64,000 bases of DNA, from positions 83,472,501 to 83,536,500 of the forward strand of contig NC_092621.1 in the NCBI RefSeq assembly GCF_047663525.1, in the 5' to 3' direction. The DNA comes from Anas platyrhynchos. Taxonomy: Eukaryota > Chordata > Aves > Anseriformes > Anatidae. This document shows, in pieces, positions 35,345-48,568 of the stretch (within the stretch, counting starts at the first letter, position 1; each line of letters opens with the position of its first letter). Below the pieces are notes generated by a model, which saw nothing but the letters and a program-made list of their open reading frames with translations, made no database searches and was not told the origin of the DNA. Both the position numbers and the translations under genes were made by a program.

Positions 35345-36109
35345 TTGGTCAGCTTTCGGGACTCGAGGCATGCTTACGCTCTGTGTGGAGATGGTTAATG
35401 AATCCAGTGTTTTTGCAGTTGCAAGCTTGTGCATTCACTGTGCAACGCTGACTGCAGGCTTTTGCAGTGGCAACAGCGCACCAAAGATATTAATTACACC
35501 GTCCCCTTTTTTTTCCACGAATGTTTGGCTATTGTAAGTTCGGACCTTTTTGTTTTATTTTCCCCTTCCCTTGATAATATTTAATCTTTCTCTTCCTTTT
35601 AGCAGGGAGAACTTTGCTGGGCGGGGGAGGGGGGTCCTCTATGGAAAGCTTGTTCTGTGTAATAAAGTTAGCAGTGGGGAGCTGGGGGGCTGCGACCTGT
35701 TCCAGTTTTAAGGGTAATGATGTGGTATTTTTGAAGAATATGGACGCGTTTATTTTTATGATTTTTATTTAAAAAAAAAAAAAAAGCAACACAGCAGTTC
35801 ACTTGTAAATCTCAATGCTACCAGGGCAATCGGCTGGGATCCACAACAGAGCTTGGCTATATTTTTAACAGCTGGCTGTGATTTTTAACCCCACTTTCTT
35901 ACCACCCGGAGGATTCCTTTGATTTTATTTTTACGTGTGGGGCTGCCTTTTGTTGCGAGAGGGGAGGGGGGCACAGCGGCGGTGGGGGTTGGGGAGGGAT
36001 GGGGGGGGTGGCGGATTTGTCTTGTTTGCCTTGGCTTTTTTCTTTTTTTCTTTTTTTTTTTTTCTCTATTTCTGTTTTAATCTGTGTTTATTTTCGTGAA
36101 GCCTGTCTG

Positions 36110-37420
<1,311 letters not shown>

Positions 37421-37629
37421 TACTTGTTTGTTTTCTTTCCTTTTCCTTTTTCTTTTCTTTTTTTTTTCTTTCTTTCTACTCTCCCTTTCCAGTGTCTCTT
37501 TTCTGTCCGGTTTGTTGTTGTTTGGTTCGAGCCCTTTTATTATTATTACTTTCCTTTTTGCTGCCTGTTGTATTATTGTTATCCTTTCATTATTTTTTTT
37601 TCGCCCTGGTCTTCTCACTTAGTGATAAC

Positions 37630-38960
37630 TAAATAGCCCTAATAAATCTGACTTAAAACTAGGCCGAAGCAAAATTAAAAGCGTTCCTGAACAAAGATGG
37701 CAAATCGTTCAAAGGCCTTGTTTAACAGTAAGCATTTTATAATCCATCAATATTTGTTGCCTTTCATGCATGAAAAATAGTATTTACATTGTATTAAAAT
37801 GACTCCTAAATTTGCACAATATTGTAATGTAGCAAATGTAGTATTAATATCGATTTGAACATCAGATAATTTATTTAGACAGGAGTATCTAATTTGTATG
37901 CAGGGTGGTCGGAGACATGTACTGTGACTGCCCCCTTTTACTTCCAGTGCAAATGCAGTCTCTCGGCGTTGGAGGGAATATTTCTTTGCAGAGGATAAAG
38001 TGCAGATCTTAAAACAAATGGAAGATTTACTGAATAGCCAGCTCGACATTTTAATGCATTTTATCTTAATAAGTCTTCCTGATGGAAACATGTTTTTCAA
38101 AAGTGACAAAGAGACCTGGCAGCATTTATCAGGCTGATTTAACTCCGGAGCCTGCCTGCAGACTTACGCACTCTCCATCCCCATTCATTTCAGGGTGTTC
38201 ATCAATAAGTAGGGTCGATTGGGGAGAACCCTTCTGTGATTCCCCCACCCCACCCCCTCCTCCCCAGACCCAACTTTGAGAAATTAGGAAAGCTCTGGCC
38301 CGTGCCTCAGTGCTTCCCGCCGCCAAAGGCGCTGGGAAGACGATTGCCCCAAATTAGGACAGTTTTTGAGGGGGAAAGGGGGATTTTTCGTATTTTTCTC
38401 TCTTCCCCTCTCCTTCTGTTCCCCCTCCCACCTCCTTCCTTTACCTTCCTCATATGATCGACCTTGGCTAGAAAGGCAGTTGGAGGCTTTAGATGAGCCC
38501 CTCATTTACATATATTAAAAACAAATGTAATAATTAAATGTTTACGAGGGGGGAAGCCTGTTCCCACAATGGAGCGGGGTGTGAATGGGGTTTAGAAAGG
38601 GAACAATAATATTATTTTGGAGCAGGATCGCATGGGGCATCTCAGAAAATGGAAATACAGCTGTCAGGAGTAATCTACCCCTTACCCCCATCCGCACATT
38701 TCCACTTTTCACTAAACTTGTTTTGATTGCTTAGCCAGAGGGGAATTCATGGGAAGCGTTTCTCAAAGTCATCCAACTTTTAAACAAACTTTGACTGATG
38801 GAAAAGACATTTTTAGGCATATTGTCCTAAGTCCTTTGCTAAGGACTTAGTATTTAAAGCTGGCATGGGTTTCTCCTGTTGTGGTTTTTACATTTGGGCT
38901 CCGGATAGTATATTTAATCCGTAAAATTCTGGACACCGTCCAACGACTGGGTCGTGACCC
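37630..38960. promoter_or_regulatory. AT-rich intronic segment, candidate enhancer cluster
   Basis: About 1.3 kb of mostly complex AT-rich sequence with a C-rich interruption at 38235-38275 and pyrimidine-rich sequence at 38390-38450. It contains TAAT-core sites and the perfect hairpin at 38827-38850. No alternative exon is supported. Confidence 0.3.
38827..38850. repeat. Perfect inverted repeat, 10-bp arms, 4-base loop
   Basis: CTAAGTCCTT and AAGGACTTAG are exact reverse complements separated by TGCT. It lies within complex intronic sequence. Confidence 0.85.
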
Positions 38961-39984
38961 AAAACCTGCTCCCTTTCTTGACTCTCTCTCTCTTTCCTCC
39001 ACCTTCTTCTTCTTTTCTCTCTATTTTTTTTTCTTTAGAGTTATTAATTCCTGCATCTACCTTTTCCTCATCATAAATAAACGTTTCCAGGAAGGGACCG
39101 AGCTAAATAACATAAATCCAATAAATCTATTTGCAGCGCAATAAGAACTTTGATTTCTAGTTAGATGCCAGCTGATTACATCTATATTTTCTGAACACTA
39201 AACTCTTCTGAAGGCGTAACATGAAATACATTCCCACTACTACAAAGAAGAAGGCTGGAGTGTGCTGAACAGTAATGGTTATTTATTTACATAATTTCTT
39301 TTCCATAGACTGCGGGAAGAAATATAGAGCTTTCCCGTATTGACACACTGCCATATGAAAAAGTGAGGCACACAGAATTTTCACATTAGCCCACTTTCTG
39401 AGATGGGATAATAATTCACCTTCGGTAAACATGTATTGCATTATTTCTTCCATGGATTGCGCTTCTCTGGACTCAATAATCTAATCGAGCTGTGCATCCC
39501 TTAATTATTATTATTTTTAATCCCGTTCTAGAGGGAGAATTAAGCCTTCCCACTGCCACCTTTAAGGATCCGAAATAAAATCTAAATAAACGCATATGCC
39601 ACACTATTAAAAATAATTAAAGCTCAATAGATATTATCGGCACGAGAAAAATCAGACGTGCTTGGCGGCGTAATGCAAATCCCAAGGCGTATTTTTCTCC
39701 TTCTCCTGCCTGCCGCCCTCCTAGCCAGCAACTGCCCCATCTACAGCGTCCGGTGACCTGCAGTATAGGTGCACTTACCATAAATATCTGATAAATATTT
39801 TACTAACCTTAAGGGTATGACATATGGGGCATAAAGAAAAAGCCCTGCTAGGGTGTCAGTAAGACCCTTTCATATTGCATTGTTTGGAAGTTGAATAGAA
39901 TCCTAATGCATAATGGGCAGATAATGCATGTAAAATAGCAAGATATATGTAAATATGGAGTGTGATTTGTGGCAATCAACATAT

Positions 39985-40058
39985 GAACAGGCCTGTGTTT
40001 TTGATATATATTGCTAACAAGAACAGGCCCGAGCGTTTGATATATATATATGTTGCAA
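39985..40058. repeat. Diverged tandem duplication, about 36-bp unit
   Basis: Both copies (39985-40020 and 40021-40058) begin GAACAGGCC, share a TTTGATATATAT core and end near TTGC. They differ at a few positions and in the number of TA units. This is an old local duplication, not a microsatellite. Confidence 0.75.
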
Positions 40059-40169
40059 CCTGGAGCTTTAGATGTTGCAAAATATCATTGCATTAAAGGT
40101 ACAGTATGGATTAGCAGAGCAGTCTGGCTCAGATAATTGTATATCTGAGGGATGCCAAGTCCGCAGTTC

Positions 40170-40182
40170 AGGTCAAAGGTTC
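40170..40182 (+). promoter_or_regulatory. Near-consensus DR1 element in intron 2
   Basis: AGGTCAAAGGTTC is AGGTCA, one-base spacer A, AGGTTC, one mismatch from the ideal DR1. A further half-site-like AGTTCA overlaps at 40165-40170. DR1 elements are high-affinity sites for COUP-TF, RXR and HNF4 dimers, so this could be an autoregulatory or retinoid-responsive site. Confidence 0.55.
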
Positions 40183-40619
40183 CCCTCTTCAGAAGTTCTT
40201 GAATTATGGCTTGTTTTATTTGTATTTTTGCTCGAGGCCACAGTATTGTAGATGAAGGTGTTCAGAAATCTTTGTAAAGCCAGTTCTTGATATGAGAAGG
40301 CAAACTTCAAAAATACAGTCGCTACAGATTTTTTTTTTTTTTTTGAATAATTTGTTGTGTCCTTCCAGGGTCATAATTCTACATTCACAATTTTATAATG
40401 TCCTTTTGGGGGGCCATTAACATGCATTAATTCATATACAGATCTATACATTAGCAAAGTCTGCCTTTGATCTCTGTAAAACCGCAGTGCCAGCTGACGG
40501 CCTCTCTCTGATCCTGACGTCTTGTTGTTGTTGTTGTTTATTTAATTATTATTATTTTTTTATATAATATCTATTATTAATCTGTGAAACAATGTAGATA
40601 TTTGAGCCACAGAGGTTAT

Positions 40620-41020
40620 CACGCCACTCTTCCCTGACCTCAGTTCCCAGCCCAAGACCCCCAGCCATCACTCCTTGCACAATTACTCCTGCGGGCGCGG
40701 GGCTGCGCGTGTAACACGCCGATGGTGCGTGTACCTCTGCCCCTCTCCCTGCGCACCCGCGGAGGCCCCGGGCCGCGCACCTCCCCGCCCGGCCGCATCC
40801 TGCGCGGTGCGTGGGGCGCGGTTCTGGACACCGCCGGCCCCGGCTTTTAGTGTGCGGGTCCTGCGGGGCTCGGAGCCGCCGGGACGCGGTGCGGAGCCGC
40901 TTCTCCGCGCCCTGGTGCGTAGCAGGCAGTCAGGGACCCCCCCTCGGCATCCCTCCAGACCCCATCCCCTGCCTCCCTGCGATGCGCAGCCATGTCAGCA
41001 AACTCGCTCTGTGTCTGCGC
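40620..41020. other. CpG-rich block in intron 2
   Basis: CpG density rises abruptly at 40690 and stays high to about 40990. No alternative exon is recognised. Confidence 0.4.
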
Positions 41021-41186
41021 GCTCCGCAGTCCCTGCCTCTCTCTCTCTCTCTCTCTCTTTCCCTTTATTATTTTTTTTTATTTTTATTATTATTATTACA
41101 ATTTCCTTTCCCGGCAGCCCCCCTTTCCCACCGCTGTTATTTACCGGGGGCCGCTCCCGGTTCCCAGGAGCGCGGTGATGCACACG

Positions 41187-41290
41187 GGGGGGGGGGGGAG
41201 GGGGGAAGTGTGATGATGATGATGATGATGGGGAGGGGAGGGGGCGAGGTCGCGGCGGATTTATTTTTTTTTTTGGGGGGGGGGGGGGAT
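41187..41290. repeat. G runs and (GAT)n in intron 2
   Basis: G13-type run at 41187-41199, six to seven GAT units at 41210-41231, GGGGAGGGGAGGGGG purine sequence, a T run and a second G run at 41275-41288. It can form G-quadruplexes on the RNA. Confidence 0.85.
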
Positions 41291-41379
41291 GGCACGGCTA
41301 TCAGCGCATCCCCGCGGAAATACGCACCGGGGGGGTGGGGATGAGCGAGGAGCGACCCCGGCGGACAGGTTATTGATAA

Positions 41380-41931
<552 letters not shown>

Positions 41932-42811
41932 AGCCCGGCCCGCACCCCCGGCAGAGACGCTGCGCGGCGGCGGAGGCGGGAGCGCTCGCACCGAGGGGCA
42001 GTCGGGGTGCGGGGGGGCCCCGGGAGGCGGACACTAAAACAAAAGAAAAGGCCCGAGTGGGATCAGAGGTGTGGCCGCGGTTGGGAGAAGGACGGACCTT
42101 GGCGTCCGTGGAGGTTGTGGTGCTTTGGTTGGTTTTCGGTTTGGTCGGTTTTGCTTTTCTTTTATTTTTTTTTTATTATTTTTTTTTTCCTTTTGGAGAG
42201 GAGGAAAAAAAAAAGATGATAATAATAATAAAAGACAAAAAAGCAAAAAAAATTAAAAAAATACAAAAAAAAATATGAGTATTGAGGGGATATTAATCAA
42301 ACCTGAAGGGGATACTGGATCTTCCAGGATTTATTGTGGACTGTTGTTGATATATGCTGTACAGTAACAAACAAAACAAAATGCGTTGAAACTGAACTGA
42401 ACCTTGTGTAGAATGAAAAACAAACAAACAAGCAAACAAACAAAATTCCACGCGCAAACACTTACCACGAGCATTGTTACTCATTTTGTAAAATATTAGT
42501 CTTTATTTTCATTTTTTGTAAAACTTAAAACATCGTATGCGCATAAAGGAAAAACAAAAGAAACGAGAATTAGGGGAAAATAACATTTTCCAAATAATTA
42601 TAAAAAAATTGTCCTGTGTCTATGTATCTATATCTGTTTTGTATTTTTTTCTGGTTCCAAACCAGGTTTCCTGTGATTCTATACTAATAATTTTTGATAT
42701 AACCCTTTGCTTCTTATAATGAGTGCGATATATGTTGTCGAAGCTGTTCTTCAAGAATTAAAATTGAAGTGAGAATTTAAACAAAAATAAAAGAATTTAG
42801 CAAAAAAAAAT
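41932..42811 (+). other. NR2F1 3' UTR (predicted)
   Basis: CpG-rich for the first 100 bases, then T-, A- and GTTT-rich to 42270, then complex AT-rich sequence. An early AATAAA at 42227-42232 is embedded in A-rich repeats. The likely end is set by AATAAA at 42786-42791 followed by a short A run at 42803-42811. Length would be about 870 bases. Confidence 0.65.
42786..42791 (+). terminator. Likely poly(A) signal of NR2F1
   Basis: Canonical AATAAA, 855 bases after the stop codon, with a cleavage-site-like CA plus A run 12-20 bases downstream (42802-42811). An earlier AATAAA at 42227 could give a shorter form. Confidence 0.6.
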
Positions 42812-44059
42812 CAACTTATCACCCCACAACCCATGAGTCTTGTTGCTTGAAACATGCCAACAGTTCACAAAAAAAAAAAAAAAAAAAAAGGAAAAGAAAA
42901 AAATGTTTAACCTCCCTGGACTTTTTAACTCCTTTAGTGGTGTTAAAAGGGAGAACGTTAAAAAATAAAATAAAATAAAATACAAAGTTGTGAGGGGCCA
43001 GCCAAGCTGTGCAGACCACGTGATGCCCCCAATCTGGCTTGGCTGTGCTGCCGAGGCCTAGGTCCTGCGGGTCCTGGTACAGTGCCACAGGTGGGCTCCC
43101 TATGCTGGGATGGGGGTGGTGGGCTTGCCACCTGTGCCCTGTGCCACACTGGCCTGCCTGCAATTGGAGGCCTTCTCCCACCAGCTGGAGTTCCTGCCGA
43201 GTTTACACCTTGCTGCCTCCCTCCAGAAACCATGGGCATGGATTGAAGTCACCCTACCCCACTGACACTGTGAGGAGGTGCGCGGGGCCAGGCATACCCT
43301 AGCCATGACCCCCGTTACCCTCTGTCCCAGGCATAGTGGTGTCTACCTGGCTCTTTCTGTTGCTTTTATTCCTTTTTTTTTTTTTTTTCCTCTTCTTCTG
43401 TTCTACCCCAAGGCCTCATAGATCTACGAGCATGCTCTGGTGAGCATGCGCTGCGCTTGCTCTTGGCTGAAACATCACCCTCGCTCTTTTGCTTCTCTCT
43501 AGTCACTGTGTGCTGAGGGTACTCCCAGCCCACTTGTACCAAAAAACAACTAGATTTTGGCTCCTTGGGTGGTGAGCTGCCACTGTCCATGCTCATGCCT
43601 GTCACATGTATGCCCCTCCACGCACGAACACGGGTGGGAGCACCCCATGCCAGGCTGGGTCCCAGGTCTGTGCCAAAAGCCCCGCTTCATTTTGGCTTGT
43701 GTTCTTTCTCTTTTCTTTTTTTTATTTCTTTTTTTTTTTTCAAAGAAAATTAACAATCATTTCTGTAATGGAGCTCCTTTGAAGGTAAAGGCTTCACAAT
43801 GCTTCTAGCTGGTGGTGCAGATCTCTGTAACAGCTTTCAGTGCATTAATGTTTTATAGGATCTGAGACGGAGCTGTAAGAACACATACTACCAAGGGAGC
43901 TCTTTCTTAACGTATTAATAAAACCGGATCTTTAAAAATAACATCCCCCCCACACGCAGACATCTCCCGTGCCCTCCAAACAAGCCCGGATGAGGTTGGC
44001 TTTTCAGTTTGTGGAATCATGGGCAATGTTTTTCTTTTAATTTGCTGTCCTCCATCCTC
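42812..44059. other. Non-coding flank after NR2F1
   Basis: A-rich tract at 42869-42889, moderately GC-rich CpG-poor block at 42985-43365 with no recognised family, T runs at 43373-43388 and 43729-43740. Open frames are short. The GC-richer block could be a mobile-element fragment inserted next to the gene's end, but I do not recognise it. Confidence 0.45.
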
Positions 44060-44090
44060 TCCTCTCTCTCTCTCTCTCCCCTCTCTCTCT

Positions 44091-44122
<32 letters not shown>
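44060..44122. repeat. (CT)n followed by T29
   Basis: CT dinucleotides at 44060-44093, then a T run to 44122. Confidence 0.95.
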
Positions 44123-44124
<2 letters not shown>

Positions 44125-45170
44125 ATTAACAAGATCCTTCAATCCAACCCGCTTGGGGTTTTTAATATTCTAGGCGCAGCAGATCCGAGGCGAGAGCAGC
44201 TCTATACAGTAGGCACTTATAGCTGGATAATCAACATCGCGGGCAGAGGCTCCGTGGGGGCAGAGCCCGTCTCGGCGCCGAGAGGCGGCCTGGATTCGCA
44301 GGTGCTGCGTGGGGGGCGCGGGTGGGTTCCAACCTGGGTGGAAACTGGGCACGGGGAGGCTCCCTCCCTTCCTCTCCCACATGGGCGACAGCCTCGTCCC
44401 TCGCCCCCCGCGGGCAGGGGGCTCCGGCAGCCCCCCGGGGACAGGGACATCCCGCCCCGGGAGGCGCTGGGAATGGACCCGGACAAGCTTTTTGGTGGGG
44501 CGGACGGCCGGGGACCCGGCCGGGTCAGCACCGAAAGGCAGAGCAAACTAACTGGAACACGAACACACGCACGCACACGCAAAACACACGCACACGCAAA
44601 AAAAAAAAAAATAAATATACATATATACAAAACACAAACACAAACAAATGGGGATATCGGAAGAGAAAGACAGGTCTCGGTTTCTTCCAATGAGATGTAA
44701 ATATATTCATTACAGTGTTATCCCACTGATGAAAACAGATAAACTTTTTTCGTAGGTCAGAAACGTATTTTTCAATTAATTTTCGTATTTATGAATAATA
44801 ATAACCCACCGATTGCCAAGAAACTTGCAGGTGTAGAGGAGGTGTACGAGATGCACTTATTTCCATGTATGTGCCTAGAAAGAAGTGTTTCAATCCCTTA
44901 TTAAACTTTGCTTATAAGACGGTATTGTGTTCTGAAGTGTTAAATAACCCAGTCTGCGTTGTGTTGGTGGATGTTTTCCTTTGCCACGCTCCAGCCTCAC
45001 GGGCATTCATACGGCGGCTGAAAATACTGTATGATCGCGTCACCGAGCGCTGTGTTGCTGGAAAAAAAAAATAGAAAAAGCAAAAAAAAAAAAAAAAAGC
45101 AATGTGAATGTGGAGAGGGGCCGGGGTCCCTTCGCAAGTTTCTGCTGACTTGTTCGTAAGCTACAATATA
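44123..45170. other. Mixed CpG-rich and AT-rich non-coding sequence
   Basis: CpG-rich at 44230-44550, (CA)/(CACACG) and A-run low complexity at 44560-44645, then complex AT-rich sequence at 44690-45060 with a TTTTTCAATTAATTTTC segment, which looks enhancer-like. A runs at 45061-45070 and 45083-45098. No exon is supported. Confidence 0.4.
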
Positions 45171-45189
45171 CTGCTTTGAAACCATCTCC

Positions 45190-46440
45190 AGCTACATTTC
45201 TCCTGCCTCGTTGTCGCGCAGGGCTGCCCGCCGCGGTCCTCGGCACCTAACGCTGGCAGAGGGAGGTGGGGGGAGGAAAAAGGGGGGCAAATAGGGGCCG
45301 CAGTGGGGGTCCCAGCCCACCCCTCCCACCCCATCCCCGCTCTGCGGACCCGCTCCGGCCCCTGCCGCGGCGGAGAGCGCGACCTATACAAAGGGCCCTA
45401 CCTTTTAGCTCCTCGCTAACTAGCTTGCCTCCTCCCACCGCCCAATTAGCCCCCCGCTATATATTCAATCGAATAAATATTTGGAAATACTTCTAAGTGG
45501 AGGGCCGAGCCCGGGCGGAGGCGAGGGGGCTCGGGGAGGGGTGCCCGGGGCTTGGCTCCGCTCCGCTCTCCCCGGCGCTGCCTTGGGGCAGCTCCTCTGC
45601 CCCCAAAGCTGCCGCCCGACGGGGGGACGGGGACGAGGTTGACCCTGCCCGGCCCCCCCCCGGCCCGCCCGGGACTCCTCCGCTGCCTCCCCCCGCCCCC
45701 ACCTGCGGGGCAGGGGGCGCCGCCCCCGCCTCTGAGCTCCACAAAGGGTCAGCGCCGCTGCCCCCCGAGCCCCTCCGCGACGAGATTTGGTTTTGGGGAG
45801 GGTCAAAGAGGGGCTGGGAGGGGGGGGAGGGCTCTGCAGTCTGCGGGGCCGCGCAGGTGTGTGGGATGCGCCCAGGGTCGAGCTTGGAAGCGCCCCAGCG
45901 AGTGGCCCGGCCCGGGGTCATGCCAGGAGGCAGCACAAGAGCACAAGGGACGGAAGGGAAAAAAAAAAAGTAAATTCCACCTTGCCTCCTGCGAGGGGAG
46001 GCTGGATGGATGGCTAGGCGGGGAGAGGAACGTGGGCTGGCGGGTGGAAAGGGCTCTTCGGCTATTCGCTTTTCTTTTCCTTTTCTTTCTCTCCTTATTT
46101 TTTATTTATTTATTTATTTTTTTATTTCCTTTCCTTCCAATTTACCTGCCCCACACGAATGTCATACGTCCCTTTGCAAAACAAAAGCCGAGCACTCGGC
46201 CGCCTTTGAAGCAGATTTTGAGCGGCCCGGCGCGGGTGGCGAGGCGGGGGGGGGGGGGGAATTGAACCGACCCCGAGGCGCAGCGGGCGAGGCGGGGACG
46301 GACGGACACACGGACGGCGGACGGACCGACGGACGGAGGCCAGGGCTTGCCCCGGCCCTTCCACCGGCAGCGGCCAGGCACGCAGCCATTCACAGGCGAT
46401 GTTCCCTCCTGTGCGTGCACGGCTATTACGGACACTGTTG
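45190..46440. other. Orphan CpG-rich region downstream of NR2F1
   Basis: CpG density is high at 45190-45390 and 45490-45950 and again at 46210-46390, separated by TTTA-rich sequence at 46090-46130. (GGACGGAC)-type short repeats lie at 46296-46340. Open frames up to about 240 codons are compositional. No coding gene; possibly an lncRNA promoter. Confidence 0.45.
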
Positions 46441-47750
46441 ACATGCTTCCTCCGGTTTCATGGAGCATTTTGACTATTCAAAGGGTTGGTTCTCGAGTCT
46501 CGGAACAGCAGGTTTGGGGTGGGCGAGGTTTGGGGTCGGATTTTGTTTTGTGGGGTTTGGGTTTTGTTTTACGGAGGGTTTTCCTTCCTCTCTCTCTGTC
46601 TCTCTCTCTCTTTTTTTTTTTTTCTTTTTTGTTTTTCCCCAGACCCTGGTCCACCCTGTGCTTCAATGGAGCAGACAGAAGTGGGTCTCAACCACCCTTG
46701 CCCAGTTTTCACCCAGTCCCTTTCCATCCTGGGGCCAATTCCAGAAATGGCATGATCTCCACTAAACGTCTCTATATTTGTTTTAAAAGGCTCCCTTTAT
46801 AATTGGCTTCACTGTCACTGACATTGACATGAGATTTTTTTTTTTCCTATACTTCCCCCCCCCCCCAGCTTTTTTAATCCCCAGTGGGTCAGAGCGGCTG
46901 AGGATGACTATTCTGCAGCGATGCCGGAGCACAGGGAGAATTACAAATAAGTAAATGTCAAAAGCCACAACTCAGGGCGGCCGCGTGCAGTCCCCTCGCC
47001 CAAGAGAGGCTGGCCCGGACACCTTGCAGACCTGCCGGGTTTCCCAGGGCCGGTGACGTGGGGGATCCCTCCCGGCAGAAGAAGTTTTAGAGGAAGAGGA
47101 GAGAGGGGGGAGGAAAGGAGGGAGAGAAGGAGGGGACAGAGAAAGAAAAATAAAGGGTAAAAAGAAAAAAAAAAAAAAAGACAAAAAAAAAGATTAGGAA
47201 GGGAGGAGGTGAGGAAGGAGAGAGATCTGAGAGCACAAGTGGAAACTAATAAAACTCTTGTTAAAGTGCTTGCTCAGGATTCATGGCGTCACCAGTTCTT
47301 TTACTTAGGAAGCCAAAGAGTTTTATTCCTAAATGAGTTAAAGAGCCATTTACCTCTGTCGTGTTCTATTCATCAAGCCACAAGTCGAGAGTCCCTAACA
47401 TGAAACTATTTGTTTGCTTACACAACCAGCTGGGTGCAATTTCACGTCTGAGATATCTATCTGAAAGCGCCTCTCATTTATTATCCTTACTTGTCAGCGA
47501 ATCCATTTTCCAACTTTCTCCCCACAACCCCCACCCCCCACCCCTTCGTCACTCATTGAAGACTCCGGGCTTAAATGCTCCCTTAAATATTTCAGCACCT
47601 ACCCCTGCTCCCCTCCTACCACATCCGGCACAAACACCGGTGGAAAACCCTAAAACTGCAAGGACCAGGACGGCGAGAGCTGGCTCCCTCGCTACAGCTC
47701 CTGCTCCTCCCTACCTTCTTCTTTTCCCCTGAGGCCTGAGGACGGACGGC
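46441..47750. other. Non-coding sequence with an AT-rich complex core
   Basis: CT and T tracts at 46587-46630, T/C runs at 46837-46866, GAGG/GGAG purine tract at 47090-47165, A runs at 47166-47191, then complex AT-rich sequence at 47230-47560. No exon is recognised. Confidence 0.4.
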
Positions 47751-47753
47751 TTC

Positions 47754-48211
47754 CCCCCATACTCATCCCCATCCCCATCCCCACCCCCGTCCCCATCCCC
47801 ATCCCCATCCCCGTCCCCGTCCCCGTCCCCGTCCCCATCCCCATCCCCATCCTCATCCCCATCCCAACCCCATCCCCATCCCAACCCCATCCCCATCCCC
47901 ATCCCAACCCCATCCCCATCCCCATCCCAACCCCATCCCCATCCCAACCCCATCCCCACCACCGTCCCCATCCCCATCCCCATCCCCGTCCCCGTCCCCG
48001 TCCCCGTCCCCATCCCCATCCCCATCCCCGTCCCCATCCCCATCCCCATCCCAACCCCATCCCCATCCCCATCCCCGTCCCCATCCCCGTCCCCATCCCC
48101 GTCCCTGTCCCCATCCCCATCTCCATCCCATCCCATCCCATCCCATCCCATCCCATCCCATCCCATCCCAACCCCATCCACCCCCATCCCAATACCACCC
48201 CACGCCCATCC
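47754..48211. repeat. (ATCCCC)n minisatellite with GTCCCC and AACCCC variants, ending in (ATCCC)n
   Basis: About 450 bases of hexamer CCCCAT, interspersed with CCCCGT and CCCAAC variant units. At 48124-48170 it changes to a pure pentamer CCCAT. The + strand is C-rich, so the minus strand reads Gly/Met/Asp/Trp in long open frames that are not genes. Confidence 0.97.
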
Positions 48212-48295
48212 GCTGTCCTATTTTTTTAAGCACTCCTGAGGCTGGGGCTTGTCCCACTGGAGATTTTTTTCACACGGGTGCAAGTTGCAGCCACC

Positions 48296-48568
48296 GGGGA
48301 AGGGGAAGGGGAAGGGGAAGGGGAAGGGGAAGGGGAAGGGGAAGGGGAAGGGGAAGGGGAAGGGGAAGGGGAAGGGGAAGGGGAAGGGGAAGGGGAAGGG
48401 GAAGGGGAAGGGAAGGGAAGGGAAGGGAAGGGAAGGGAAGGGAAGGGAAGGGAAGGGAAGGGAAGGGAAGGGAAGGGAAGGGAAGGGAAGGGAAGGGAAG
48501 GGAAGGGAAGGGAAGGGAAGGGAAGGGAAGGGAAGGGAAGGGAAGGGAAGGGAAGGGAAGGGAAGGGA
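48296..48568. repeat. (GGGGAA)n to (GGGAA)n compound repeat
   Basis: About 19 hexamers GGGGAA (48296-48407) change cleanly to about 32 pentamers GGGAA (48408-48568). There are no other interruptions. All-purine + strand; minus frames read Pro/Ser/Leu/Phe, artefactual. Confidence 0.98.

Larger units (their letters stand above)
39080..40340. promoter_or_regulatory. Candidate intronic enhancer cluster
   Basis: About 1.25 kb of complex AT-rich DNA with dense candidate sites: POU octamer ATGCAAAT at 39673-39680, several TTAATTATTA and AAATAATTAAAG homeodomain-type cores, a duplicated 36-bp unit at 39985-40058 and a near-consensus DR1 at 40170-40182. The absence of simple repeats and of coding frames, in the central part of the intron of a developmental gene, makes this the most attractive enhancer candidate in the window. 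Inference only. Confidence 0.45.
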
